64,000 bases of DNA from Arcicella gelida (GCF_034931025.1 NZ_JAYGIL010000020.1:62001-126000); one strand, 5' to 3'. Positions 19,238 through 29,238 are shown, numbered from the stretch's first letter. The notes: a model not told the origin generated them from the letters alone. Numbers and translations are program-made.

Positions 19238-22200
19238 ATGAAAAAAAATCGACAAAACAGTAGGATGCTACTGATTGCTATGAAAATTTCGGTAATACAA
19301 ATTGCCTTGGCGATGGTCTTTACAAGTTTTTCTTATGGCTTTGATACCAAGGCACAAGAATTCATGAATAAATCCATTACAATAAAAGCAGTAAACATAA
19401 AACTTAGAGACGTGCTTGAGAAGATTGAACAGCAGGCTCAAGTGAAATTTGTGTACAGTTCAAAGGCAATTAAAGCAGACAGAAAGTTAAATATTACTTC
19501 TTCAGAACAACGTTTATCAGAAGTATTAGAAGCACTTTTGAAACCTATGAATGTAGGTTATAAAGTATTGGGCGGACAAATTATTTTAAATGCCAATCCC
19601 TCGCTTTCGGTTTCGTTTATTAATGAAGACCCCATTACTTCTGACATTTTAGTAAAGGAAGAACGTACCATTACTGGAAAAGTAGTTGATTCGGAAAAAG
19701 GAGAACCTTTGCCAGGTGTAAATATTAGCATCAAAGGAACTCAAAGAGGAACATCAACAGATAGCAATGGTAAGTATTCTATTACCGTACCAGATGATGC
19801 TGAAGCCTTGGTTTTTAGCTTTGTAGGTTACGACAGACAAGAGCAAATTATCGGAAAGCGTATAGTTGTTGACGTTAGCATGAAAGTGGATGTTCGCTCA
19901 TTGGAAGAAGTAGTGGTTGTAGGTTATGGTACACAGAAAAAAGTAACTTTAACGGGTTCGGTTTCTGAAGTAAAAGGGTCTGAAATTGTGAAAAGTCCAC
20001 AGCCCAATTTATCAAACTCTTTGGCTGGTCGTTTTTCTGGTTTTGTGGCAAACAACAGAGGCGGAGAACCTGGTTATGACGGTTCAAGCTATACGGTAAG
20101 AGGTTTTGCTTCAACGGGAAATAATGATGTATTGATTGTAGTGGATGGAGTACCCGGACAAATTGGTGGTTTAGAGCGTTTAGACCCAAATGACGTAGAA
20201 AGTATTTCAATTTTGAAAGATGCTTCGGCGGCTGTTTATGGAAGTAGAGCGGCAAACGGAGTAATCCTTGTAACGACTAAAAAAGGAGGAAAAGGGAAAC
20301 CAACGATTTCATACAGCTTTAATCAAGGGTTGAGTTCACCTACTCGTTTACCAAAATTGGCTGATGCAGCTACTTATGCAACCATTCTGAACGAAATTGA
20401 TTATTACAATAATCCAGCAGGTGGAATGAATCAGCATTATAGTGCAGATGAAATCACTAAATTTGGTAATGGTTCAGACCCAATTAATTACCCAAATACC
20501 AACTGGCAAAAAGAAACATTGAAAAGTGTTGCTTTACAAAATCAGCACAGTTTAAGTATCAATGGTGGAACGGATAACACTAAATATTATTTATCACTTG
20601 GAACAATTTACCAAGATGGTTTATACAGAAATGGCGTTACGCAGTACAAACAGTATAATTTCAGATCGAACGTTGAAGCTAATATTACGGATAATTTCAA
20701 AGTAAGTTTATCATTGGCGGGTCGTCAGGAAGACAGACAATATCCAACGTCAAGTGCTGGAAATGTTTTCCGTTCTATTTATAGAGCTTATCCAACCGTT
20801 GTTTCGGTATATCCAAATGGCTTGCCATCAACAGGTGTTGAAAATAATAACCCAGTAGTTTTAGGTACTTCAGCAGGCGGAATTAATTCGAACCCAACTA
20901 CTGTTTTTAATGGTATTTTAAGAGCAAGTTATAAACTTCCTTTTGTAAAAGGAGTAAGTATCGACGGTTTCTATTCAGCTGATAGATCTTATAATTTCTC
21001 AAAATCATTCAGTACTCCGTATCCTTTATATTCTTATGACAAAAACAATAACGTTTATAATAGAGTAATTACAGGTGGTTCTGCTGGTGCTGCAACTTTG
21101 AGCCAAGATGAAACAAATACTTCTTCGATGGTTCAAAATATCAAATTGAATTATGAATTACATGCTGGTAAACACAATCTTTCTACGTTTGTAGCTTACG
21201 AGCAAAGTAAAAATTCACAACAAAGATTTGGTGCTTCAAGAATCAATTATCCTACTGTTTCAACGCCTGAATTATCGCAAGGTGGTGCAGCTGCAACCGA
21301 CAAAAACAATTATGGAAGTAGCTACAACTTTACTAGAAAAAGTTATATCAGTAGAATCGCTTATAATTTCAATGAAAAATATCTTACAGAGGTGCAGATG
21401 CGTGTTGATGGTTCTTCAATTTTCCCTGAAGGAAAACAATATGGTTTCTTCCCTTCGGTATCGGTAGGTTGGAGAGTTTCTGAAGAGCCTTGGTTTAAAA
21501 CTGATAAAGTAAATGATTTAAAACTAAGAGCTTCTTATGGTTCGTTAGGAAATGATAACGTTGGTCAGTTCCAATATTATAACAATTACTCGTTCAGTAA
21601 TAATTACGTGATTGGTGCGAATACAATTCATCCAGGGATTGATTTGACGAAATTAGCTAACCCAGATATTACTTGGGAAACAGCGAAAAAGATGGATTTA
21701 GGATTGAATACAACGTTTTTCAAAAATATCTCTTTAGAATTTATCTATTTCCAACAACAACGTTCAAATATTCTTGCTACCAGAAATGCTTCGATTCCTA
21801 ACGTATCAGGAATTGTAAACCCTTATGGTTCAGGAACTTTAGTACCTGACGAGAACATCGGTAAAGTAAACAACAGTGGTTTTGAAACAAGTTTGGGTTA
21901 TAGCCATGCTGGTGAATTCAGATATAACATTTCAGCTAATTTTACTTATGCTAAAAGTAAAGTAATTTTTATTGACGAAGCTGCGGGTGCTTTGGATTAT
22001 CAACGTCAGACTGGTCGCCCACTTTATACTTATCAATTGTATAAATCAATCGGTATTTTCAGAACTCAAGCTGAGTTAGATTCTTATCCTCACGTTGCGG
22101 GAGCGCAATTGGGAGATTTAATTTTGGAAGATTATAACAAAGACGGAAAAATTACGGCTGATGACCAAACCAGAACCGAATACGGCAACGTACCACAAAT

Positions 22201-22663
22201 TACTTATGGTGTAGTGTTTAATGCAGGATATAAAAACTTCGATTTTTCTTGTGTTGTTTCTGGACAAACGAACGTAAGTCAATACGTTTTGCCTGAATCT
22301 GGACAAGTAGGAAATTTCTACAGTAGTTGGGCTGATAACCGTTGGAGTCCATCGAATCCAAATGGTACTTATCCACGTGTAGATACTAGAGCTTCATCAT
22401 CTATCAATGGTGGTTTATACAATAATACTTTCTGGTTGAATGATGCCTCTTTTGTTCGTTTGAAAAATGTTGAGATTGGATTTACGCTTCCAAAAACATT
22501 GTTAAGTTCGATAAAATTACAACAAGTACGTATTTATGCGAATGCTTTCAACTTGCTGACACTTACAGGCGTAAAAGATTATGACCCTGAAGGAAACAGT
22601 AGCAGTGGACAGTTCTATCCACAACAGAGAATTATCAATCTCGGTGTAAATGTTAAGTTTTAA
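19238..22663 (+). CDS. SusC/RagA family TonB-linked outer-membrane transporter with STN domain
   Basis: The 1141-residue protein imports oligosaccharides across the outer membrane with its SusD partner. After a signal sequence, an STN domain spans about residues 45-120 (SITIKAVNIKLRDVLEKIEQQAQVKF type). Then come a carboxypeptidase-like regulatory domain (ITGKVVDSEKGEPLPGVNISI, about 145-225), a TonB-box-like stretch (LEEVVVVGYGTQKK), the plug (VRGFASTGNNDVLIVVDGVPG) and a 22-strand-type barrel ending in aromatic Phe. The STN domain marks it as a signalling transducer to the FecR/sigma pair upstream. It is 18 bases upstream of susD and follows a structured leader. Confidence 0.96.
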   Translation: MKKNRQNSRMLLIAMKISVIQIALAMVFTSFSYGFDTKAQEFMNKSITIKAVNIKLRDVLEKIEQQAQVKFVYSSKAIKADRKLNITSSEQRLSEVLEALLKPMNVGYKVLGGQIILNANPSLSVSFINEDPITSDILVKEERTITGKVVDSEKGEPLPGVNISIKGTQRGTSTDSNGKYSITVPDDAEALVFSFVGYDRQEQIIGKRIVVDVSMKVDVRSLEEVVVVGYGTQKKVTLTGSVSEVKGSEIVKSPQPNLSNSLAGRFSGFVANNRGGEPGYDGSSYTVRGFASTGNNDVLIVVDGVPGQIGGLERLDPNDVESISILKDASAAVYGSRAANGVILVTTKKGGKGKPTISYSFNQGLSSPTRLPKLADAATYATILNEIDYYNNPAGGMNQHYSADEITKFGNGSDPINYPNTNWQKETLKSVALQNQHSLSINGGTDNTKYYLSLGTIYQDGLYRNGVTQYKQYNFRSNVEANITDNFKVSLSLAGRQEDRQYPTSSAGNVFRSIYRAYPTVVSVYPNGLPSTGVENNNPVVLGTSAGGINSNPTTVFNGILRASYKLPFVKGVSIDGFYSADRSYNFSKSFSTPYPLYSYDKNNNVYNRVITGGSAGAATLSQDETNTSSMVQNIKLNYELHAGKHNLSTFVAYEQSKNSQQRFGASRINYPTVSTPELSQGGAAATDKNNYGSSYNFTRKSYISRIAYNFNEKYLTEVQMRVDGSSIFPEGKQYGFFPSVSVGWRVSEEPWFKTDKVNDLKLRASYGSLGNDNVGQFQYYNNYSFSNNYVIGANTIHPGIDLTKLANPDITWETAKKMDLGLNTTFFKNISLEFIYFQQQRSNILATRNASIPNVSGIVNPYGSGTLVPDENIGKVNNSGFETSLGYSHAGEFRYNISANFTYAKSKVIFIDEAAGALDYQRQTGRPLYTYQLYKSIGIFRTQAELDSYPHVAGAQLGDLILEDYNKDGKITADDQTRTEYGNVPQITYGVVFNAGYKNFDFSCVVSGQTNVSQYVLPESGQVGNFYSSWADNRWSPSNPNGTYPRVDTRASSSINGGLYNNTFWLNDASFVRLKNVEIGFTLPKTLLSSIKLQQVRIYANAFNLLTLTGVKDYDPEGNSSSGQFYPQQRIINLGVNVKF

Positions 22664-22681
22664 TATTTAAAATTATCGACC

Positions 22682-24364
22682 ATGAAATCAAAAAGAATAA
22701 TATCAATATTTGTCATTGCCACAGGGATTTTCCTGTCTGTAAATGCTTGTAAAAATGATTTTCTGAATGTAGTACCAACCGATAGAGTATCTGATGCGTC
22801 TATTCTTTCAGATTCCTCATTGTTTGAATCTTATGTTATTAACCGTTATGTTGGTGTGCGACTTACCGAAAAAGAAGCCGAAGGTACTCCTCCGGGTTTT
22901 GGTAGAGGTTTTGAATATGCCTTATGGTCTTCATTGACCGACGAGTCTATCTACAATAATGATGATAATACTTGGTTAGTACAAAGAGGACAATTAGCAC
23001 CAGAAAACACTGGAATTGCGGGTACAATTTGGGGAAGAAGTTACCGTGGTATTCGTGATATTAATTATGCTTTATCAAACCTTGATAAAGTACCGATGAG
23101 TGCTACTCAGAAAAATAGATTGAAAGGTGAATTGAAGTTTTTAAGAGCTTTCCGTTATCAAGATCTTATCCGTAATTATGGCGGTGTGGTTTTGATGAAA
23201 GATCAAGTACTTGAATTAGGACAAGATTTAGCCAATGCTGACATTTATACGAAATCATCTATCAAAGATTGTATTGATTACGTTGTAGCTGAATTAGATG
23301 AAGCAAGTACGCTTTTACCAAGAGATAATGGTAATAATTGGCAGTTGGGAAGAGCTACAAAAGGAGCTGCATTGGCTTTAAAAGCTCGTTTGTTATTGTA
23401 CGCAGCGAGTCCATTGTATAATAGTGGCAACTGGCAAGCTGCTGCAAAAGCAGCCAAAGACGTAATGGATATGGGTAAATATAGCCTTTATACAAATGGT
23501 TATGATAAGCTATTTTTAACGGCAGAAAATAATCCAGAAATCATTTTTGAAAGATTATATACGCAAGGCGCTCGTCACGTATGTTTAGAAATTTCAAATG
23601 CACCAAATAGCTACGGCGGTTGGGGTGGAAACGTGCCTTTACAAAACATGGTAGATGCTTACGAAATGAACAATGGTAAACCGATTACTGAACCAACTTC
23701 TGGTTATAATAGTCAAGACCCATATACCAATCGTGACCCACGTTTTTATATGACGATTCTTTATAATAACGCTTCTTACAGAACAAATACTGTTCAATCG
23801 TATTTACCAGGGGGAAAAGACAGTAAAGATGGGCCATCAAACTGGAATACTTCTAAGACTGGTTATTATTTAAAGAAATTCATGAATGATAATTTGCCGA
23901 TTGATAACCCTTGGGATGTTGCAGGTACTCAGCCTTGGATTTACTTCAGATATGCTGAAATTCTGTTAAACTACGCAGAAGCACAAAACGAAGCGGTTGG
24001 GCCAGACCAAAGTGTTTACGATGCCGTTAATGCTATCAGAAAAAGACCAAGTGTAAATATGCCAGCACTTCAAACAGGTTTAACACAAGCGCAAATGCGT
24101 GAAGTAATCCGTCGTGAACGTCAAGTAGAATTAGCTTTTGAAGAACACCGCTATTATGATGTTCGTCGTTGGAAAATTGCCAATGTTACTGAAAATGTTC
24201 CTGCTTATGGTATTGAAGTAGTAAGAAATGGGAACACGCTTACTTACAATAGAAAAGAAGCCTTATCGGGTCGTCATTTTGAAGAGAAACATAATTTCTT
24301 GCCAATTCCAAGAGCAGAAATTCAAGCTTCGAATGGAAAATTAACACAAACGAGCGGTTATTAA
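22682..24364 (+). CDS. SusD/RagB family outer-membrane lipoprotein
   Basis: The 560-residue protein has a lipoprotein signal with lipobox LSVNAC (MKSKRIISIFVIATGIFLSVNACKNDFL). The mature part has the SusD alpha-helical fold features: KNRLKGELKFLRAFRYQDLIRNYGGV, then RATKGAALALKARLLLYAASPLYN, and near the end RRERQVELAFEEHRYYDVRRWK and HNFLPIPRAEIQAS. It is the surface glycan-binding lid of the SusC transporter 18 bases upstream. Its specificity is not readable from sequence. Confidence 0.96.
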   Translation: MKSKRIISIFVIATGIFLSVNACKNDFLNVVPTDRVSDASILSDSSLFESYVINRYVGVRLTEKEAEGTPPGFGRGFEYALWSSLTDESIYNNDDNTWLVQRGQLAPENTGIAGTIWGRSYRGIRDINYALSNLDKVPMSATQKNRLKGELKFLRAFRYQDLIRNYGGVVLMKDQVLELGQDLANADIYTKSSIKDCIDYVVAELDEASTLLPRDNGNNWQLGRATKGAALALKARLLLYAASPLYNSGNWQAAAKAAKDVMDMGKYSLYTNGYDKLFLTAENNPEIIFERLYTQGARHVCLEISNAPNSYGGWGGNVPLQNMVDAYEMNNGKPITEPTSGYNSQDPYTNRDPRFYMTILYNNASYRTNTVQSYLPGGKDSKDGPSNWNTSKTGYYLKKFMNDNLPIDNPWDVAGTQPWIYFRYAEILLNYAEAQNEAVGPDQSVYDAVNAIRKRPSVNMPALQTGLTQAQMREVIRRERQVELAFEEHRYYDVRRWKIANVTENVPAYGIEVVRNGNTLTYNRKEALSGRHFEEKHNFLPIPRAEIQASNGKLTQTSGY

Positions 24365-24370
24365 TCTTAG

Positions 24371-24412
24371 AACCCTTTCATTTAAATTCAATTGAATGAA
24401 AGGGTTTCTTTT
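24371..24412 (+). terminator. Intrinsic terminator after susD
   Basis: The arms aaccctttcatt (24371-24382) and aatgaaagggtt (24395-24406) pair perfectly, and a T-rich tract (tctttttat) follows. It may attenuate read-through into the GH30 gene, which begins about 60 bases on. Confidence 0.88.
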
Positions 24413-24464
24413 TATATTGGAATCTCATTCTATCTTTTCATTCAAACAAACATACCTCGAAAAC

Positions 24465-26063
24465 ATGATAAGAACATCCTTTAAAGTAAGCAAGTCTTTT
24501 TTGCTGAGAAGATGGCTAATGGCTTATACTTTTCTGTTTTTACTTTTTAGCTGTACAAAAGCACAAGTAGTGCCAGATAATGTACAAACTCCTACAAACA
24601 AACAAGTAAACATTAGCATTGACGCTGCAAAAACCTTTCAAACCATTGAACATTTTGGGGCTTCGGATGCGTGGTCTTGTCAATTTGTTGGGAACTGGCC
24701 TGAAAGTAAAAAAAATGGTATTGCAGATTTATTATTCAGTCAGGATACAACTGCCAACGGACAGCCAAAAGGAGTAGGTTTATCGTTATGGCGATTTAAT
24801 ATTGGAGCAGGAAGTGCCGCTGTTGGCGACGATAGTGGTATCAGAGATGAGTGGAGAAGAGTAGAATCTTTTTTGGATAATGATGGAAGTTATCATTGGG
24901 ATAGACAGGCTGGACAAATTTGGTTTCTGAATGCTGCTAAACAAAGAAATGTAAAAAACTTTTTAGCGTTTACCAATTCACCACCGATTCAATTTACTGT
25001 CAATAAAAAAGCGTATGCAAGTAACGGTAAGTCGAACCTAAGTGCTGATAAATTTGATACTTTTGCTGATTTTTTGGCAACTGTTATCAAAGGAGTGAAA
25101 GATAAAACTGGAATCCTGTTTAACTACGTAAGTCCAGTAAACGAGCCACAATGGGAGTGGAGCGATGGCGGACAAGAAGGTACTCCTTTTAACAATACAG
25201 AAATTGCAGGTATTACTCGTTCGTTGAGTGCTAGTTTATTAAAAGCGAATCTTTCCACTAAAATTAATATTGCAGAAGCGGGAGAATTAAACTTTTTATA
25301 TGCGAAAGATAATCTAGTGAAGGGTTATCAAATCACAGATTTTTTTGAAGCAAGTTCTTCAAATTATGTGGGAAATTTACCGAATCTTGAAAAAGCTATT
25401 TCGGGTCATAGTTATTTTACAAGTTCTCCTTTTATACAAGCTCGTGATAAAAGAAAGTTGTTATCTGAAAGTGTTGCGACGATTCCTAACCTAAAATACT
25501 GGATGTCGGAATATTGTATTTTGGGTGATAATGCTGGTGAAATGGATGGCAATAAAAAAGACCTTGGGATAGACCCAGCCTTGTATGTTGCCAGAACCAT
25601 TCACAACGATTTAGTGAATGGTAATGCTACGGCATGGCATTGGTGGTTATCAATTTCTCCTTATGATTATAAAGACGGATTGATTTATATTGACAAAAAT
25701 AAAACAGACGGAAACTTTAGTGCCAGTAAAATGCTTTGGGCTTTCGGTAATTTTAGTCGTTTTGTTCGTCCGAATGCAGAACGCATTGCTACAACGGTTG
25801 AAAATGAAAATACTCAGAATAATTTATTCCAAGTTTCATCTTACAAAGACCTTGCTCAAAAACAATTGATTACCGTTGTTATCAACTCAGATATTAATCC
25901 TGTTGATGTGAATCTTACACTTTCAAATGTGAAAGTAAGTACAGTAAAAGCTTATATTACTTCTAAAGATGCAGATTTAAAGCCTTTGCCATCTACTTCT
26001 ACTAAACAAAAGATTACAGTTCCAGCCCGTTCAATTATTACTTTGGTTGGAAATTTAGAGTAA
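24465..26063 (+). CDS. GH30 family glycoside hydrolase, probable lipoprotein
   Basis: I choose the ATG at 24465 because an earlier in-frame ATG at 24396 lies inside the terminator hairpin. The N-terminus has a basic stretch, a hydrophobic core and LLFSC, which can serve as a lipobox (Cys about residue 29). The catalytic barrel has the acid/base Glu227 in YVSPVNEPQWEW and the nucleophile Glu349 in YWMSEYCIL. HFGASDAWSCQFVG near the start and WHWWLSISPYDYKDGL are typical of GH30. The C-terminal beta domain ends with VPARSIITLVGNLE. The family includes glucuronoxylanases, beta-1,6-galactanases and glucosidases; the STRAND context with SusCD suggests an initial endo-acting enzyme, but this is inference. 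Confidence 0.87.
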   Translation: MIRTSFKVSKSFLLRRWLMAYTFLFLLFSCTKAQVVPDNVQTPTNKQVNISIDAAKTFQTIEHFGASDAWSCQFVGNWPESKKNGIADLLFSQDTTANGQPKGVGLSLWRFNIGAGSAAVGDDSGIRDEWRRVESFLDNDGSYHWDRQAGQIWFLNAAKQRNVKNFLAFTNSPPIQFTVNKKAYASNGKSNLSADKFDTFADFLATVIKGVKDKTGILFNYVSPVNEPQWEWSDGGQEGTPFNNTEIAGITRSLSASLLKANLSTKINIAEAGELNFLYAKDNLVKGYQITDFFEASSSNYVGNLPNLEKAISGHSYFTSSPFIQARDKRKLLSESVATIPNLKYWMSEYCILGDNAGEMDGNKKDLGIDPALYVARTIHNDLVNGNATAWHWWLSISPYDYKDGLIYIDKNKTDGNFSASKMLWAFGNFSRFVRPNAERIATTVENENTQNNLFQVSSYKDLAQKQLITVVINSDINPVDVNLTLSNVKVSTVKAYITSKDADLKPLPSTSTKQKITVPARSIITLVGNLE

Positions 26064-26091
26064 GTATTAAATAAAATTGGATAATAATATT

Positions 26092-26128
26092 AAAAGCATG
26101 TCATTCTTGATGACATGCTTTTTTGCTT
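26092..26128. terminator. Bidirectional terminator between GH30 and the isomerase-like gene
   Basis: The arms aaaagcatgtcat (26092-26104) and atgacatgctttt (26110-26122) are perfect and are bounded by A and T tracts. It can therefore serve both convergent genes. Confidence 0.9.
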
Positions 26129-26135
26129 TCAAACC

Positions 26136-27095
26136 TTAAATAAGATTTCCTTTGATATAGTCGTAACTCATTTTAATACTTTCAAATTTGTCCTCTCTAT
26201 AAATTTGGTCTTGTTCAACAAAAATATATTCAAGGTCTTTGTTATGAGCGAAAATCTCTTTGAAATTCACTGCACCTGTTCCTACTTCTGTAAATTTTAC
26301 TTCACGTAAAGTATCAAAAATACCTTTTTTGTTCGCATCAGGATACACCGCTTTGGCAAATTGCTTGTCGATGTCCTTTACATGCCACATCACGAAACGT
26401 TTTGGATATTTTTTGAACAATTCAACGGGATTTTTGCCTGCTTTTACTGTCCAAAATAAATCTAATTCAAAACTCAATAAAGCTGGGTCGGTTTCTTCTA
26501 GCAATACATCATAGCCTGATTTATTATCTTGCAATACTTTGAATTCCCAGAAGTGATTGTGATAACCTAATTGTAAACCTGCTTTATGACAAAGTTCTCC
26601 AGCTTTGTTAAATTGCGTTGCCATAAACTTATAATCGTCCAAAGTCATTTTGTCGATTAAACCAAACGGAGGTACTGGCACAACTAAATATTTTTGACCT
26701 AAAGCAACTGCAAGTTCAATTTGAGTTTTTAGTGCATCATCCTTTCCGTTGTTGGGCGTAAGGAAATCATTCAACTGATAATGCCCACTGTGGCTTACTA
26801 AGTTATTATCCGATAATAATTGTTTTAACTCAGTCGCTTTTAAATTCCAGAATAAATCTTTGCTTGCATCACCTGTGTAATTAAAAAAAGTTTCAACATG
26901 GTTGAAGCCAATTTTTGATACTTTACTGATAGTTCCTTTCACATCTTTCGCTAATTCTTCACGAAGCGTATATAATTGCAAGCCGATTTGCTTAGGCTTT
27001 GCAAAGGAACGTGCAGCGAGCAAATCTGATTGTGCCATCAGTAAGCCAGCACTTGCCAATCCCATCTTCTTGAGAAAGTCTCTTCTTTGGTTCAT
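26136..27095 (-). CDS. Sugar phosphate isomerase/epimerase-like TIM barrel protein with Tat signal
   Basis: The N-terminus MNQRRDFLKKMGLASAGLLM has the twin-arginine pattern RRxFLKK, so the protein is probably exported folded to the periplasm. The rest (KQIGLQLYTLREELAKDVKG, VETFFNYTG, GYHNHFWEF, LSFELDLFWTVKAGKNP, MWHVKDID) fits the xylose-isomerase-like TIM-barrel family AP_endonuc_2. The Glu, Asp and His residues at strand ends could bind a metal. The family acts on sugars or polyols, and secreted members are frequent next to glycan-use genes in Bacteroidota. The real substrate is unknown. It is the first gene left of a gap of 230 bases in which I see only AT-rich sequence. Confidence 0.85.
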   Translation of the reverse strand: MNQRRDFLKKMGLASAGLLMAQSDLLAARSFAKPKQIGLQLYTLREELAKDVKGTISKVSKIGFNHVETFFNYTGDASKDLFWNLKATELKQLLSDNNLVSHSGHYQLNDFLTPNNGKDDALKTQIELAVALGQKYLVVPVPPFGLIDKMTLDDYKFMATQFNKAGELCHKAGLQLGYHNHFWEFKVLQDNKSGYDVLLEETDPALLSFELDLFWTVKAGKNPVELFKKYPKRFVMWHVKDIDKQFAKAVYPDANKKGIFDTLREVKFTEVGTGAVNFKEIFAHNKDLEYIFVEQDQIYREDKFESIKMSYDYIKGNLI

Positions 27096-27326
27096 GTAAT
27101 TATCGGATTAATAGTAATAAAATGTATTATTGTGTTTTTGATTGATTGTCGTTTTGTTAATAAAAACATCGCTAATGGATGCCTATGGATATTATTTTAT
27201 CATTATGATACAATAGTACAAAAAAATATTTTATCACCAAAATATTTAATATTTTTATTGAAATAATGATAATTGTTATTGAACGGAGGGGAAAGTAATT
27301 GAATGAGAGTAAACCAGTCAGTAAAA

Positions 27327-28211
27327 CTATTTTTGTTGGTTTTTTCTTATAAATGGATATTTTACCTGATCCCAAAACTTTTTAGGAAAGGTATTAATTT
27401 TAGGAAAGCCCAATTTCAGGTTACTATCTTGGTAAGGAATTTTAGCATAGCCGAATATGTAATCCCAAATACTGAGTGTAATGCCAAAATTGACGCCATT
27501 TGGATAACCTTCTGGCAATTCTTCTGCATGATGCCACAAGTGCATTTGCGGGCTATTCAAAATATATTTGAATGGCCCTAAAGGCAAATAAATATTGGCA
27601 TGATTGAGATGCCCAATTGTCAACGTAAATAAATGGACGATGATAAAATCATCAATGCCAAAACCAATCATTGCCAAAGGAATATATTCTAGACTTCTGT
27701 AAGTAATGGTTTCCATCCAATGATAGCGAAGATGAGCTGCAAAACCCATTTCTTCAACGCTATGGTGTACTTTATGAAATTCCCAAAGCAAAGGAACACG
27801 GTGTAATAATCGATGAATATTCCATTGCACAAAGTCCCTGACAACCAATAAAATCAACAATTGTATCCAATAGGGGAGACTTCCTACCTGAATAGCGACA
27901 AGATTTTGGATGCCAAAAAGCCCTAAAAAATCTTTGAAAGCCAGAACCGCTATATCAGAAACAGCGTTATAGACAACCAACGAAAACAAGAAAAAATTGA
28001 AGAACATATAGAACACATCCAACCAAAAATCATGTCGGATTCTTGCCTGTTGTTTTCGCCAAGGAAAAACAATTTCCAATGTCCAAACAAAAAAAGAAAT
28101 AGCAATGAGCCAATAAAAGTAATTATGCCAGTTTGGATGTAAAATTTCGTTCAAAACGTACATGAAGTAATTGGCATATCCCATGTAAAAGGCTTCAAAG
28201 TATTTTTCCAT
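27327..28211 (-). CDS. Sterol desaturase / fatty acid hydroxylase superfamily membrane protein
   Basis: The 294-residue protein has several hydrophobic segments. It carries the di-iron histidine clusters of the superfamily: HRLLH in WNIHRLLHRVPLLWEF, HKVHH just after, and HLWHH in SPQMHLWHHAEE. LNHANIYLPLGP lies before the last cluster. Such enzymes use oxygen to hydroxylate or desaturate lipid chains, for example carotenoids, sphingolipids or ornithine lipids. The lipid substrate cannot be told. It lies downstream of the thioredoxin gene on the same strand with a 34-base gap and may belong to the redox cluster transcript. Confidence 0.88.
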   Translation of the reverse strand: MEKYFEAFYMGYANYFMYVLNEILHPNWHNYFYWLIAISFFVWTLEIVFPWRKQQARIRHDFWLDVFYMFFNFFLFSLVVYNAVSDIAVLAFKDFLGLFGIQNLVAIQVGSLPYWIQLLILLVVRDFVQWNIHRLLHRVPLLWEFHKVHHSVEEMGFAAHLRYHWMETITYRSLEYIPLAMIGFGIDDFIIVHLFTLTIGHLNHANIYLPLGPFKYILNSPQMHLWHHAEELPEGYPNGVNFGITLSIWDYIFGYAKIPYQDSNLKLGFPKINTFPKKFWDQVKYPFIRKNQQK

Positions 28212-28245
28212 TAACCGTTAATTGTTATTTTTTGAGAACGAATAA

Positions 28246-28560
28246 CTAAGCTTGGTGTGACAATTGATTGACGATTTGTGTTAATTGTTGTTTTTGTACT
28301 ACACCCGATTGTCTCCAAACAATTTTTCCATTCTTAAATAAAATCAAGGTTGGTACACCCTGAATACGATAAGTTGCTGCGGTACTTGGACTTTTATCTA
28401 CGTCGATTTTCAAAACTCTCACTCTGTCGCCCATTTGGCTAGCAAAGTCTTTTAAAATTGGCGACATTGTTTTACAAGGGCCACACCATTCAGCAAAGAA
28501 ATCTACCAAAACAGGTGTCGAACCTTGAATTATTTCTGAAAAGCTTTCTTTCTTTTCCAT
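28246..28560 (-). CDS. Thioredoxin
   Basis: The protein has the active-site WCGPC in VDFFAEWCGPCKTM, the cis-Pro loop GVPTLILFKNG, and a length of about 104 residues, as in classical thioredoxins. It is a cytosolic disulphide reductase. The ATG at 28560 (MEKKESF) is chosen; an in-frame start at 28587 would overlap the upstream DUF2892-like gene. It lies third in a same-strand set: Crp regulator, rhodanese, DUF2892-like protein, thioredoxin. Confidence 0.93.
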   Translation of the reverse strand: MEKKESFSEIIQGSTPVLVDFFAEWCGPCKTMSPILKDFASQMGDRVRVLKIDVDKSPSTAATYRIQGVPTLILFKNGKIVWRQSGVVQKQQLTQIVNQLSHQA

Positions 28561-28570
28561 TTTCTTAAAA

Positions 28571-28807
28571 CTATTTAATTTCTTCAAAATCTACCGTTTC
28601 AGTCGCTGAATTTCGATGGTTATTTTTGGGTTTTACTTCGCAGGCTCCCATCGGGCAACCAGTATTCATGACGGATTGATATATAAAAAAACCACCCAAT
28701 AACGCTAATAAAGTTTGATGTTCCCTGACTGATTCTACGATGATGTAGATTCCCATCAACAGACGGATTATTCTCAAAGCACTCCAATTTTTAAATATAT
28801 TTTCCAT
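28571..28807 (-). CDS. DUF2892-like small inner-membrane protein
   Basis: This 78-residue protein has a first helix (LRIIRLLMGIYIIVESV) and a second (TLLALLGGFFIYQSVMN), followed by TGCPMGACE. This is the membrane part seen fused to rhodanese in YgaP-type proteins and standing alone here. The two Cys could take part in thiol or sulphur transfer with the adjacent rhodanese and thioredoxin. It starts 10 bases after the rhodanese stop. The C-terminal tail is hydrophilic. Confidence 0.8.
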   Translation of the reverse strand: MENIFKNWSALRIIRLLMGIYIIVESVREHQTLLALLGGFFIYQSVMNTGCPMGACEVKPKNNHRNSATETVDFEEIK

Positions 28808-28817
28808 CGTTATAATC

Positions 28818-29150
28818 TTAAAATGTACTATTCATGATGCCACCCGAAAGATTGTATAGTTTTTTAAAACCCAAATCTGCCATCAATTTACAGGCCTGTC
28901 CGCTTCTATTTCCACTTCTGCAATACACAAAATAAGTTTTGTCTATATCCATTTTAGCAATTTCCTGTTTGAAAGTTCCACCAATCAAATCAAGATTTAC
29001 TGCACCACTGATAGCACCTTGCTTATACTCTTCTTTGGTTCTAACATCTAAAATTACACCATTGGGATGCTCATTAAATAATTTTTTAAAAGTATCCGCA
29101 GATACATTTTCGTAGCTCTTTTTTACATTAAAAAAATCAAACATTTTCAT
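28818..29150 (-). CDS. Rhodanese-like domain protein
   Basis: This single-domain protein of 110 residues has the active-site loop FVYCRSGNRSGQA (Cys77) and the N-terminal ILDVRTKEEY motif. Single-domain rhodaneses move sulphane sulphur from donors to thiols. Upstream is a Crp/Fnr regulator on the same strand, and downstream are DUF2892-like and thioredoxin genes. The set is likely a response to sulphur, nitrosative or redox stress. The 88-base gap to the regulator probably holds its promoter. Confidence 0.92.
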   Translation of the reverse strand: MKMFDFFNVKKSYENVSADTFKKLFNEHPNGVILDVRTKEEYKQGAISGAVNLDLIGGTFKQEIAKMDIDKTYFVYCRSGNRSGQACKLMADLGFKKLYNLSGGIMNSTF

Positions 29151-29238
29151 AAATTTTCTTTGTTTATAAATTGATGCTACAAATGTCAGTTTTTATAATA
29201 CAACAAACCGTGATAAATGTTACATAGAAACCTGTATT

